This document shows positions 37,719 to 46,444 of a stretch of DNA of 64,000 nucleotides, piece by piece. The stretch covers positions 1-64,000 of the forward strand of contig JANXOP010000302.1 in assembly GCA_025357755.1 (NCBI GenBank), written 5' to 3'. The notes beneath the pieces were generated by a model, which did no database searches, had not been told where the DNA came from, and saw only the letters and a list, made by a program, of their open reading frames with translations. Source of the stretch: Kofleriaceae bacterium. GTDB lineage: Bacteria > Myxococcota_A > Polyangia > Haliangiales > Haliangiaceae. Position numbers and translations under genes: made by a program. The first letter of the stretch is position 1, and each line of letters begins with the position of its first letter.

Positions 37719-39572
37719 CTAGCGGCGCAGAGCGAGGCGAGCGAGCACGAGGCAGACGACTGCGTTGATCGCGAGCCAGAGCGATGCGGCGACCGGCACG
37801 TAGTGCAGCGTCATCATCGGCACCACCGCGAAGAACGCGAGGTGCGCGGCGACACCGACCGCGAGACCCGCAAGCGGCGCGCGGAGCTTCGGCATGCCGT
37901 ACCCGATCGCGAGCGCCGCGAGCGGGATCAGCGCGCTGAAGAACAGCACGTTGCCGTGCCCGTTCACGCCGAGCAGCGAGAGGTCCCACGAAGGCAGACC
38001 GTGCGTGAGCGCGTGGATGACCGGCAGCGACGACAGCGAGGGTGCGAGGTACGGGAGGAAGAACAGGCCCGAGGCACCGACGCCCACGCCGGCGAGGTAG
38101 CCGAGGCCGAGCTTGGTGCCGAGCCCCTTGCGGCGTGCCGAGGCGGCGATCGCCGCGGCGAGGAGGAGACCGAGGCCAAACTGCGCGCCACCGGTCTCGC
38201 CGCGTGCCTTCTTGATCGCGGCGGGCGCATCGATGATGCCGGCGCCGTACTTGTCGGTCGTGTAGGTCTGGTTGGACGGCTTGCGTGCGCTCGCCTTCAA
38301 GATCGCTTCGACCTTGTCGGGGTTCGTGATGCCTTCACCGACGATGAGTGCGGCGACGCCCGCGGCATGAGGCGACGCCATCGAGGTGCCCATGAACGTG
38401 AAGTAGCCATCCTGGCTGGGGTCGCCGATCTTGATGGTGTTCTGGAGCACGCCGTCCGGCATGCCGTCGTTGTTCTGATCGACGCGGGTGTTGCCACCCG
38501 GCGCCGCGATGTCGATGTCCTTGCCGTAGTTCGAGTAGAACGTGACGCTCTCGTCGAACTGAGTCGCCGAGACCGCGACCGCGCCGGGATAGGCGGCCGG
38601 GTAGCCGACCTTGCCGCGCGATTCGTTGCCCGCAGCGCAGATGATCGTGACGCCCTTGCCATGGGCGTACGCGACCGCTTTCTTCAGCACGTTCGAGGGA
38701 AACGCGCCGCCGAGCGACATGTTGATGACCTTCGCGCCGTGATCCGCGGCGTACCGGATCGCGTCGCCGATGCCCGCGACCGAGCCCGAGCCGCCGGCCG
38801 AGAGCACCTTGAGCGGCATGATCTTGACGTCGAGCGCGACGCCCGAGACGCCGATGCCGTTGTTCGTCGCTTGCGCGATCGTGCCGGTGACGTGCGAGCC
38901 GTGACCATGATCATCGCTCGCGTGGGTGGTGTTACCGACGAAGTCGTACGGGTCGACGAACGTGAGACCGGCGAGGTCGGGGAGCTGGTGGAACTTGCCG
39001 TAGTTCTCGTACGCGACGCCGGTATCGAGGACCGCCACGATCACGCCGTTGCCGGTGCCGAGCTTCCACGCCTCGGGCATCCCGATCTGACGGAGGTGCC
39101 ACTGGAACTTGTAGTCCGGATCGTTCGGGAAGCCGGGCTCCGCGGGCGTCGGCGCCGGCGTCACTTCGGTCATCTCGCTCGGATCGAGCTTCATGTAGGA
39201 ATCGGGCTCTGCGATCTCGACGAGCGGGTTCGCCGCGAGAAGCGCGATGGTCGATGCTTCATTCGCGGCATCGACATGTGCGCGGAAGAGCTTGGTCGCG
39301 GCGGCGGTCGAATCGACGAGCGCGAGCTTCACGTGAGCCTGGGCTTCGAGCGCCGCGATCTGCTCGGGCGTCGCGTCGTCCACGAGATCGACCAGGATGT
39401 CGTCCGGATCCATGGCGAGCATCGCCTCTGGATCGGTCGCTCTGATCTGCGCTTCCTTCGTGGATTCCGGTTCGCGGAACTTCCACCAGATGATCACGAG
39501 TGCCGCGATCACTAACAGCCATACGATGCGCGAAAAGCCGCTCTTGCGTGGCGGTTGCTGCTCGTCGTCCAT
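37719..39572 (-). CDS. Membrane-anchored subtilisin-like protease with polytopic C-terminus
   Basis: The 617-aa S8 protease has an N-terminal membrane anchor (residues 15-31), a propeptide-like region (about 55-125, LVDLVDDATPEQIAALEAQAHVKL), then the catalytic domain with Asp183 in VLDTGV, His224 in HGSHVTG, Asn316 in AAGNES and Ser397 in GTSMASP. The MSLGG and SVTFYSNYGKDIDIAAPG segments are usual for the family. After about 475 it has roughly five membrane helices (to the end, LLAAAIAASA onward). The catalytic domain probably faces the periplasm. The polytopic tail is not standard for subtilases. Confidence 0.92.
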   Translation of the reverse strand: MDDEQQPPRKSGFSRIVWLLVIAALVIIWWKFREPESTKEAQIRATDPEAMLAMDPDDILVDLVDDATPEQIAALEAQAHVKLALVDSTAAATKLFRAHVDAANEASTIALLAANPLVEIAEPDSYMKLDPSEMTEVTPAPTPAEPGFPNDPDYKFQWHLRQIGMPEAWKLGTGNGVIVAVLDTGVAYENYGKFHQLPDLAGLTFVDPYDFVGNTTHASDDHGHGSHVTGTIAQATNNGIGVSGVALDVKIMPLKVLSAGGSGSVAGIGDAIRYAADHGAKVINMSLGGAFPSNVLKKAVAYAHGKGVTIICAAGNESRGKVGYPAAYPGAVAVSATQFDESVTFYSNYGKDIDIAAPGGNTRVDQNNDGMPDGVLQNTIKIGDPSQDGYFTFMGTSMASPHAAGVAALIVGEGITNPDKVEAILKASARKPSNQTYTTDKYGAGIIDAPAAIKKARGETGGAQFGLGLLLAAAIAASARRKGLGTKLGLGYLAGVGVGASGLFFLPYLAPSLSSLPVIHALTHGLPSWDLSLLGVNGHGNVLFFSALIPLAALAIGYGMPKLRAPLAGLAVGVAAHLAFFAVVPMMTLHYVPVAASLWLAINAVVCLVLARLALRR

Positions 39573-39588
39573 ACGACAAGTATAGGGC

Positions 39589-40893
39589 TTAAATCAGAAT
39601 TCGCTCGTCAGACGGAGTGTCGTCCTCGCCGAGCAAAAGTTGGTTATCGATCTCGCGATCTTCGGCCAACGCTTCGAGATAGCTCTTGATTTCGGGAACT
39701 GCCCCGACGATCCGGTCGACGTACTCGCGGGCGAGAAACAACACCGTGGCGGCCTTGGGCGCCACGACGGTCGCGGTCGTAGGAGCCTTTCGGAGGATCG
39801 AGATTTCGCCGAACACGTCGCCGATCCGCAGCCCACCGAGCGGTACGGTATCGAGCGCGCTCTGGCGCGAGACATCGAGCTCGCCCGAGAGCACGACGAA
39901 CAACCCGCGACCCGCTTCCCCTTCGTGGATGATCACGGTGCCGGCCGCGACGTCGTGGCTCGTGAATCGGCGCAGGAGGTCGCGCTGCTGGAGCCGATTG
40001 AACGGCTTGAACAGCGCCGAGGTCGCCATCAAGTTGCCGAGCAAGCGCTCGCGCGTGAAGCCGTGGAGTGCCTCGGCAACGGGGCCGAGCTCGTCGGCGA
40101 GGGCCGCGAGCGATTGCCGGCCGACCTCGAGAAGGTCGACCTCGGTGACCGTCGCAACGCTCGCCGTGCGCGGCTGCGCCGACAGCAGCGCCATCTCGCC
40201 GAACACCGCATTCTCGCCGAGCCGCGCGAGCTCGGTCTGGCGGCCAAGCCCGTCGGTCGCGAACACCCGCAGATCGCCGGTCGCGACGAAGAAGAACGAA
40301 GTCCCGGCTTCGCCCTCGCGCACCACGAAGGAGTCTGCCGGCAGGCGTCTGAGTACGAGCGTGCCCAGGACGCGCCGAAACGCAGCCTCCGACATCGCCG
40401 AGAGCAGCGGAATTGGATGCAGCGCCTCGGGAAATTCGATCGTGTCCGTGCAGTGCTCGGCGCGCGCGAGGGCGAGGGTGACCGCATCGGGTGGTGCTGG
40501 GAGGCGAACATCGGGAACCGAAACTGGTTCGCTATCGGGTGGCAACGCGATCCGCGTCGCTGCCTTGCCGAGCCGATCGCTCTCGCTGCCATACGTGACG
40601 ACGAGCGCCGCGATCAGATCACTCGAATCGGCGCCGTGGGCCTCGAGCACGCGAGCACACACGAGCGCCGCGAGCGGATGCCCCGCCCGCAGGCAGTACC
40701 AAGCCGTCGCGCGATAGATGTTGGCGGCGCGCGCATCGCCGAGTGCGAGGGCCGCATCGGCGACGCGGATGCGCGCGTCGTAGTCGAGTGGTGCCGCGGC
40801 GACGATCGCGTCATAGAGCCGGAGTGCAGCGAGGTGTTGCCCTTGCGCGAACAACGTCGCAGCGCTGCGCTTCACGTCCCCGAGGCTCACCAT
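39589..40893 (-). CDS. Protein with two cyclic-nucleotide-binding domains and TPR-like N-terminus
   Basis: From ATG 40893 the 434-aa protein starts with a helical TPR-like region (about 1-95, LFAQGQHLAALRLYDAIVAAAP), then a cNMP-binding fold at about 165-290 (FFFVATGDLRVFATD, then NAVFGEMALLSAQPRTASVATV) and a second one at about 300-420 (GLFVVLSGELDVSR, then GDVFGEISILRKAPTTATVVA). Both phosphate-binding cassettes keep the FGE and the R/T-Thr-Ala ending. There is no DNA-binding HTH, so a cyclic-nucleotide-regulated scaffold is likely. An upstream start (40962) would overlap the divergent gene. Confidence 0.88.
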   Translation of the reverse strand: MVSLGDVKRSAATLFAQGQHLAALRLYDAIVAAAPLDYDARIRVADAALALGDARAANIYRATAWYCLRAGHPLAALVCARVLEAHGADSSDLIAALVVTYGSESDRLGKAATRIALPPDSEPVSVPDVRLPAPPDAVTLALARAEHCTDTIEFPEALHPIPLLSAMSEAAFRRVLGTLVLRRLPADSFVVREGEAGTSFFFVATGDLRVFATDGLGRQTELARLGENAVFGEMALLSAQPRTASVATVTEVDLLEVGRQSLAALADELGPVAEALHGFTRERLLGNLMATSALFKPFNRLQQRDLLRRFTSHDVAAGTVIIHEGEAGRGLFVVLSGELDVSRQSALDTVPLGGLRIGDVFGEISILRKAPTTATVVAPKAATVLFLAREYVDRIVGAVPEIKSYLEALAEDREIDNQLLLGEDDTPSDERILI

Positions 40894-40936
40894 GCGCCAA
40901 CGGTAATGTATAGTGCGGGTCTCGTTCGGGGGATCC

Positions 40937-42292
40937 GTGAAGAAATGCGCTAGCTGCACCAAGGACCTGCCGGACGCCGCACTACATTGCGTGTTCTGCG
41001 GTGCGAAACAACCGCCGGCGCCTGCCGTGCAAGGTGGCCTCGCGAAGACCGCGTTCGGCTATTCGAACGAGATGATGGAGCAGCTCAAGGGCGCGCAACC
41101 CGGCGTGCCTCCCCAGCGGCAACAAGCGCCGTCGCAACCGCCGTCGCAAGCCCCGCGTCCCCACTCGCCGTCGCAACCGCCGTACTCCGGGCTCGCGCCT
41201 GTCGCAGCACCGAATGCCGCGACGGTGTTCGTCACGGGAGGCCCGCCGGCGCAGCCACCGCAACCCGCGAATCAGGCCGGCGCATACAACATCCCGCCGC
41301 CACCGCAGCAACCGGTCAATCAAGCCGCGTTCATGCAGACCGCCGTCGCGGCACCCGAGCCTTATCGGCCGTCGCAACCGCTGCCGAATCTCCAACCCCC
41401 GGGCTCACCCGGCCAACCCGGCATGGGCATCCAGGGTCCGCCAGGAAGTTTCACGCAGGCGGTGCCCCCGCCGTATCAAGGCGGTCAACGTCCCGGGCAA
41501 GCCGCACCCGCCGGGCGTCCGGTCGAGCCGTGGAAGCACGCGTTACCGCTGCTCATGATCATCTGGGGCGCGGCTGCGCTCGTCGCGTGGGCAGCGCCCG
41601 TGCACATCAGCCCGTTGCACTTCGCGTGGGAAGGCCTGAAGGAGGCGCCCGGCACGCTCAAGATCCTCGCGCTCCTGCCGCCCGCGATCGGCCTGCTCGG
41701 CGTGGTGCTCGGCTTGATCCCGATGGCCATGTTGCCGCGCGGTATCCTCGCGACGTTGATCGGGGCCGCGGGCTTCGTGGTCCCGGTCGTGATGAGCGGC
41801 GCGCTTCCCGATTGGCACCTGCTCGCGCCGATCGTCGGCGTCGCGATGATCGTGCCCGGCCTCGTCGTGCGCAGCCGCTACGTCGACTCGCTCTTCGCGC
41901 GCTTGCTCGTGACGTTCGGCGTGATCGCCGTGCTCGTGCCTTTCGTGATCCCGGAGCATGGCGAGATTCCGCTGATCATGTTGTTCAAGTCGCTGATCGA
42001 CGGCCACATGCACGGCCAGCAGCTCTTGATCGTCGCGATGGTCGTCTTCGTGTTGTTGCACTTCATCGTGTGGCTGCCCGGGCCCTCGACGGCCGGCTCG
42101 GCGCTGTTCGCGTGGGCGTGGATGCTCGCGCCCGCGATCATCTTCGGCTTCTCGATCAGCGAGCACCTCGACCAGCTCGCCGAGATCGCGAAGACGAACC
42201 CGGCCGCGCTCGTCGCGTGGGTGCCCGCGAGCACCTTCATCATCTTCGCGGGCTACGGACTCGCGTCCGTGTTCGGCAAACAACTCGAGTAG
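40937..42292 (+). CDS. Zinc-ribbon protein with Pro/Gln-rich linker and multiple membrane helices
   Basis: From GTG 40937 (GGGGGA five bases before) the 451-aa product starts with a four-Cys zinc ribbon (CASC then CVFCG, Cys4, 7, 18, 21). About 150 Pro/Gln-rich residues follow (PSQPPSQAPRPHSPSQPP), then eight or so membrane segments from about residue 190 (MLIIWGAAALVAWAAP, PAIGLLGVVLGLIPM, MVVFVLLHFIVWLPG). The layout (ribbon, disordered linker, polytopic domain) is common in myxobacterial proteins of unknown role. It is divergent from the cNMP-binding gene, 43 bases between starts. Confidence 0.8.
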   Translation: MKKCASCTKDLPDAALHCVFCGAKQPPAPAVQGGLAKTAFGYSNEMMEQLKGAQPGVPPQRQQAPSQPPSQAPRPHSPSQPPYSGLAPVAAPNAATVFVTGGPPAQPPQPANQAGAYNIPPPPQQPVNQAAFMQTAVAAPEPYRPSQPLPNLQPPGSPGQPGMGIQGPPGSFTQAVPPPYQGGQRPGQAAPAGRPVEPWKHALPLLMIIWGAAALVAWAAPVHISPLHFAWEGLKEAPGTLKILALLPPAIGLLGVVLGLIPMAMLPRGILATLIGAAGFVVPVVMSGALPDWHLLAPIVGVAMIVPGLVVRSRYVDSLFARLLVTFGVIAVLVPFVIPEHGEIPLIMLFKSLIDGHMHGQQLLIVAMVVFVLLHFIVWLPGPSTAGSALFAWAWMLAPAIIFGFSISEHLDQLAEIAKTNPAALVAWVPASTFIIFAGYGLASVFGKQLE

Positions 42293-42294
42293 TC

Positions 42295-42960
42295 GTGGGT
42301 CTTCGTCGCGAAGTCGTGATCGGCAAGACCGTCCTGGGGCGGGCGCTCACGGCGATTCACTTCACGCCGCCTGGTTACGCCAAGCCTCGGCCGCCCGCGG
42401 TCTTGTTCGGCGCGATTCACGGCGACGAGCCCGTGAGCCAGCTGATGATGGAGCGGCTCGCCGAGGAGCTGGTCGAGCGGCCCCCGGGGCGCGACACGTG
42501 GATCGTGCCGGTCGTCAATCTCGACGGTTTGCTCGCGGGGACCCGCAACAACGCGAACGACATCGATCTGAACCGCAACTTCGCCTGTCCGAGCTGGGGC
42601 GAGCATCGCCGACCGGGCTACAACCCGGGCGCCGCGGCCGAAGATCAGCCCGAGACACAGGCGCTGTCCTCGTTGATCGATCGCGTCGGCGCGGAGCGGC
42701 TGATCGCGTGTCATGCGACGTATCGGATGGTCAACTGGGACGGCCGCGGCGAGCAGCTCGCGCACGAGATGTCGGCGCTGTGCGGCTATCCGGTCGAGCA
42801 CGACATGGGCTATCCGTGCCCCGGTTCATTCGGCACCAAGTATGGCGTCCAGGCCGGGCTCGAGGTCATCACGCTCGAATCGCCATACTTGCTCGCCGAC
42901 GACGCGGGCTGGCTGGAAGTTCGATCAGCGCTGCGTTGGTGCGTCGATCTGCCAGCGTAA
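42295..42960 (+). CDS. M14-family murein peptide amidase (MpaA-like)
   Basis: The 221-aa protein (GTG start three bases after the previous stop) is a compact M14 metallocarboxypeptidase. Zinc ligands are the HxxE of GAIHGDEPVS and a later His in IACHATY. VVNLDGLLAGTRNNANDIDLNRNF matches the substrate segment of MpaA, which cuts the gamma-D-Glu-mDAP bond in murein tripeptide recycling. The general base is probably the Glu in ITLESPY. No signal peptide, so a cytoplasmic recycling role is likely. It is directly coupled to the zinc-ribbon membrane gene, but why is unknown. Confidence 0.82.
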   Translation: MGLRREVVIGKTVLGRALTAIHFTPPGYAKPRPPAVLFGAIHGDEPVSQLMMERLAEELVERPPGRDTWIVPVVNLDGLLAGTRNNANDIDLNRNFACPSWGEHRRPGYNPGAAAEDQPETQALSSLIDRVGAERLIACHATYRMVNWDGRGEQLAHEMSALCGYPVEHDMGYPCPGSFGTKYGVQAGLEVITLESPYLLADDAGWLEVRSALRWCVDLPA

Positions 42961-42997
42961 GTTTCGGGCGCGACGCCCCGACGGCAATTGACGAACC

Positions 42998-43014
42998 TGT
43001 GACCGGTTGTCACA
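42998..43014. promoter_or_regulatory. Inverted repeat upstream of the sigma-54 activator gene
   Basis: TGTGAC (42998-43003) and GTCACA (43009-43014) form a 6-bp inverted repeat with a 5-base centre, only 10 bases before ATG 43024. It resembles a CRP half-site pair but the TGTGA to TCACA spacing is 7, not the usual 6. It could be an operator for autoregulation or a small leader hairpin. Confidence 0.4.
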
Positions 43015-43023
43015 CTGCGAGCG

Positions 43024-44271
43024 ATGAGGGCCCCGTGGTGGCAAGGCCTGGATCTACGCGTGCTCCGGCACGTTCGTGGAGTGCTGCGCCGCCGTGGCCT
43101 CGAACTGACGCTGGTCGAGCATCGACCCGGCGATGCCGGCGCGTTCGCGGCGCTCGACGGTGACACCCCGAACGGTGCGGGCCTGGCCGTGATCGGGCCG
43201 GAGCTGTCCGCGCCCGAGGTCGGCTTGATCGAGCACATGCTCGGTGAAGCGGCGCTCGATGTCGGCCTCGCACTGCGCGATCGCGACGAGGAGCCAGAGC
43301 TCGAGGCTGGCAAGCGCGTGCGCTACGCCGGCATCCTCGGCGCCGCGCCGAACATGCAGGCGTTGTATTCGCTGATCGAGCGGGTCGCGCCGACCGATTC
43401 GACCGTCTTGATCCAGGGCGAGAACGGCACCGGCAAGGAGCTCGTCGCGCGCGCGATCCACACGCGTTCGCTGCGCAGCGGACATCGCTTCGTCGTCACG
43501 AACTGCTCGGCATTCAATGACAACCTGCTCGACTCCGAGCTCTTCGGGCACAAGCGCGGCGCGTTCACGGGCGCGGTCTCCGACAAGGCGGGGTTGTTCG
43601 AGACCGCGGACCTCGGCACGTTCTTCCTCGACGAGATCGGTGACATGTCGCCGACGCTACAAGTCAAGGTGCTGAGGGTGCTGCAAGAGGGCACGTTCCA
43701 TCGCGTCGGAGATACCGAGACCCGCAAGGTCGATGTCCGGATCATCGCCGCGACGAATCGCGATCTGACCGCGATGGTGCGCGAGGGTTCGTACCGCGAG
43801 GATCTGTTTTATCGGATCAACGTGATCAACGTGACGCTGCCCGCACTCCGGGAGAGGCGCGGAGATGTCGCGCTGCTCGTCGAGGCGTTCCTCTCGCGTC
43901 AGAGCACGCAGGCCAAGGCGCGCGGAAAGAAGCTGTCGGCGGAGTGCATGCAGCGGCTGCTCGAGTATCCGTGGCCCGGCAACGTGCGCGAGCTCGAGAA
44001 CGAGATCGAGCGCCTCGTCGTCCTCTCGGGCAACGATCCGGTGATCGCGGAATCGCTGCTCTCCCCGCGCATTCGCACGTACACGCCCGACCCCGACGCG
44101 ATCGCCGATGGCGATGTCGATTCGCTTCCCGCTGCGGTCGAGGCGCTCGAGCGCAAGATGATCAGCGCCGCGATGCGGCGACACAGCGGCAACAAGACCC
44201 GCGCCGCGGAGGAGCTCAAGGTCTCGCGGCGGAACCTGATCCGGCTCGTCCAGAAGTACGAGCTCGAGTAG
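43024..44271 (+). CDS. Sigma-54-dependent transcriptional activator (AAA+ plus Fis HTH)
   Basis: The 415-aa protein is a bacterial enhancer-binding protein. N-terminal ~100 residues (LDLRVLRHVRGVLRRRG) match no common sensory domain I recognise; they are not a receiver with the usual Asp and Lys. The AAA+ domain spans about 103-330 with Walker A GENGTGKE (132-139), the sigma-54-contacting GAFTGA (179-184), Walker B FFLDEIGD (200-207) and the NPWPGNVREL-like YPWPGNVRELEN. The end is a Fis-type HTH (KTRAAEELKVSRRNLIRLVQKYEL). It activates promoters read by sigma-54 by ATP hydrolysis. Its targets are unknown. Confidence 0.95.
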   Translation: MRAPWWQGLDLRVLRHVRGVLRRRGLELTLVEHRPGDAGAFAALDGDTPNGAGLAVIGPELSAPEVGLIEHMLGEAALDVGLALRDRDEEPELEAGKRVRYAGILGAAPNMQALYSLIERVAPTDSTVLIQGENGTGKELVARAIHTRSLRSGHRFVVTNCSAFNDNLLDSELFGHKRGAFTGAVSDKAGLFETADLGTFFLDEIGDMSPTLQVKVLRVLQEGTFHRVGDTETRKVDVRIIAATNRDLTAMVREGSYREDLFYRINVINVTLPALRERRGDVALLVEAFLSRQSTQAKARGKKLSAECMQRLLEYPWPGNVRELENEIERLVVLSGNDPVIAESLLSPRIRTYTPDPDAIADGDVDSLPAAVEALERKMISAAMRRHSGNKTRAAEELKVSRRNLIRLVQKYELE

Positions 44272-45384
44272 CTAGCAGGGGCAGCCGATGAACGGGACCT
44301 CGTAGGTCGCGAGCGTCTCCATCTCGGCGCTGTAGAACGCATGCGTGGGCGCGAGCCAACCGCTACCTAGCAGCTCCGGCACGCCATCACCATCGAGATC
44401 CACGAGCGCGTCGATCTCGCTGAGGTTGTCGCTCTTCATCTCGCTCATCGTGATGAGGCCGTCGCCAGCGACGCGGTAGAGCCCGTAGAAGTTTAGATCG
44501 GGGCCGCCGCACGAAAACTCCGCGCTGACATGCACCGCGATCCAGTCGGCGTGCGTGCGTGGATCGCTCATCACGATCGAGTGGACCTCCGCCGACTCCT
44601 TCCACAACTTCTCGAGAGCGGGCTGGGTCGAATCGGCCGCCATCGTCTGGTCGTGCACGAACGCCGCGCGCACGTCTCGCGCGACCGCCGAAGCGAGGAG
44701 CGTCTTTTCGGCGAGCGCGACGTGCGCATCGGTCTGGCTCGGCTGGCTCGGCTGGCTCGGCTGGCTCGGCGTGAACGCGACGATCGGCATCGCGCTCGCG
44801 GCGCGCGCATACGTACCCTCGCAGTGCTCGAGCTTCGCGGCGACGTACGCCGTGCCCTGCGCTTGCACCGCCTTTGCATTCCAACCCTCGGGACCGGACT
44901 CCTCGCTGTAGCCAGGATCGCCCGCGAGCTGCGTGATCAACGCGAAGTCATGCAACGTATCGGTGCACGCACCTCGGACGCTGACCTTGACGTCACGCCA
45001 CGCTCGCAGCTCCGGCGTGAGATCTCTCGCGCGCAGCGGTTCGATCACCTGCTGGATGCCATCGTGGTCTTCGAGGTGACCGTCATGATGGTCGAACTTG
45101 GTCGCATCGACCGGCAGCACGAACCAGTTGCCCTGCTTCGTACTGATCACGAAGCCGACCTGGTCCGATGGCGCCTCGGCGGCTTCGGTGTTCACGCGCG
45201 TGCGGGTCGACAGCGCGACCGGCTCACGCGAGATCGCGAGGTCGAGCGTCGGCGCCGAGGCCTGCACGCCAGTCGACTTCGCGGCAACCGTGGCGCCGCC
45301 GACCGCACCGACCAGCCCGAACCCCACTCCGAGCAGTGACAGACCGAGGTACGAGCGGAGCGGGAACGAATCGCGAAGCTGCAT
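44272..45384 (-). CDS. Membrane-anchored extracytoplasmic protein, unknown
   Basis: The 370-aa protein has an N-terminal hydrophobic helix (YLGLSLLGVGFGLVGAVGGATVAA) that can act as an anchor or uncleaved signal. The rest is soluble, with four or five Cys (RGACTD, EHCEGT, FSCGG, FIGCPC) suggesting disulfides, a PSQPSQPSQPSQ linker, and DLDGDGVPELL, a calcium-loop/FG-GAP-like segment. The combination fits a secreted or membrane-anchored binding protein. It ends directly against the sigma-54 activator gene with no spacer. Confidence 0.75.
   Translation of the reverse strand: MQLRDSFPLRSYLGLSLLGVGFGLVGAVGGATVAAKSTGVQASAPTLDLAISREPVALSTRTRVNTEAAEAPSDQVGFVISTKQGNWFVLPVDATKFDHHDGHLEDHDGIQQVIEPLRARDLTPELRAWRDVKVSVRGACTDTLHDFALITQLAGDPGYSEESGPEGWNAKAVQAQGTAYVAAKLEHCEGTYARAASAMPIVAFTPSQPSQPSQPSQTDAHVALAEKTLLASAVARDVRAAFVHDQTMAADSTQPALEKLWKESAEVHSIVMSDPRTHADWIAVHVSAEFSCGGPDLNFYGLYRVAGDGLITMSEMKSDNLSEIDALVDLDGDGVPELLGSGWLAPTHAFYSAEMETLATYEVPFIGCPC
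44734..44769. repeat. 9-bp tandem repeat x4 (CTGGCTCGG)
   Basis: Four exact 9-base copies inside the gene at 44272-45384, encoding the Pro-Ser-Gln linker on the minus strand. The perfect copies point to recent slippage; frame is kept. Confidence 0.92.
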
Positions 45385-45479
45385 GACGAGGGGGACTGCA
45401 ACCCGCAGACCGGCCGATGAAGCCTATAGTTTCAGGCGCTTGGATACGAGTGCGTACGTGGGGACACGCTCGTGTGTGG

Positions 45480-46403
45480 CTACGCGACCGACTTCAACGC
45501 TTCGGGCAACTCCGGATGTTTCCAGGCAAACCCGAGCGTACGTAGGCCTGCTGGAACGACCCGCCGACCATTCAACAAGGTCTCCGCGAGCTCGCCGACC
45601 GCGATACGCAGCGCGAACGCGGGGACCGGCAACCAGCTCGGGCGATGCAGCGCGTGACCGAGCTGCTTGGAGAACTCGGCATTGCGCACCGAATCGGTCA
45701 CGAGATTGAGCGGGCCGCGATAGCGCGCGTCGTCGACGGCGGCGAGATAGGCCGCGAGCACGTCCTCGACGTGGATCCACGAGAACCATTGCTGACCGCT
45801 ACCGATGCGGCCCCCTGCGAACAGCTTGAACGGCGTCTCCATCTTCGCGAGCGCGCCGCCGCGTTCGCCGAGCACGACTCCGGTTCGCATCATCACGACC
45901 CGCACGCCGAGTTGTTCCGCAGTGCTCGCTTCGGCCTCCCACGCCTTGCACAGCTTCGCGAGAAAATCGTCGCCCGCAGGATCGGTTTCGGTGACCTCGT
46001 CGTCGTCGAAATCGCCGAGTGCGGTCTTCGCGAACGGGTAGTAGTCGACGCCCGACGCCGAGACCAGCACGCGCGGGCGGCTCGCGGCTTTGCCGATCGC
46101 CTCGACGATGTTGCGCGTCGATTCGATCCGGCTGTCGCGAAGGATCTGTTTCTGCCGCGCATCCCACCGCTTGCCTGCGATCGATTCGCCGGCGAGGTGG
46201 ATGATCGCATCGACGCCATCGAGCGAGGCTTGCCACGCGCCGGCCTGCTCGAGGTTCGCCTCGACGATGCTCGCGCCCGGCACTTTGTCCTTCGCACGCT
46301 GCGCATCACGGGTCAGCACCGTCACCTGATCACCGCGAGCGAAGAGGGCTGCAACCAGCTTCGTACCGATGAAGCCCGTGGCTCCGGTCAGGGCAATCTT
46401 CAT
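45480..46403 (-). CDS. TIGR01777-family NAD(P)-dependent epimerase/dehydratase-like protein
   Basis: From ATG 46403 the 307-aa protein is an extended short-chain dehydrogenase. The nucleotide motif is MKIALTGATGFIGTKLV (1-17). The middle has HLAGESIAGKRWDARQKQIL, SASGVDYY and the TIGR01777 hallmarks FAGGRIGSGQQWFSWIHVEDV and LGFAWKHPELPEAL near the end. The family (YfcH-like) has no defined substrate in most bacteria. Length is usual. The frame is open upstream of the start but the extra residues belong to the neighbouring thiD strand in another frame. Confidence 0.9.
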   Translation of the reverse strand: MKIALTGATGFIGTKLVAALFARGDQVTVLTRDAQRAKDKVPGASIVEANLEQAGAWQASLDGVDAIIHLAGESIAGKRWDARQKQILRDSRIESTRNIVEAIGKAASRPRVLVSASGVDYYPFAKTALGDFDDDEVTETDPAGDDFLAKLCKAWEAEASTAEQLGVRVVMMRTGVVLGERGGALAKMETPFKLFAGGRIGSGQQWFSWIHVEDVLAAYLAAVDDARYRGPLNLVTDSVRNAEFSKQLGHALHRPSWLPVPAFALRIAVGELAETLLNGRRVVPAGLRTLGFAWKHPELPEALKSVA

Positions 46404-46444
46404 CGTGCGTTCGATGCTCTCACGACCGGGCGCGTTACAGCGCG

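Noticed and set aside
42998-43014. CRP site
   Set aside because: The half-site spacing is 7 rather than 6 bases; kept only as a generic inverted repeat.
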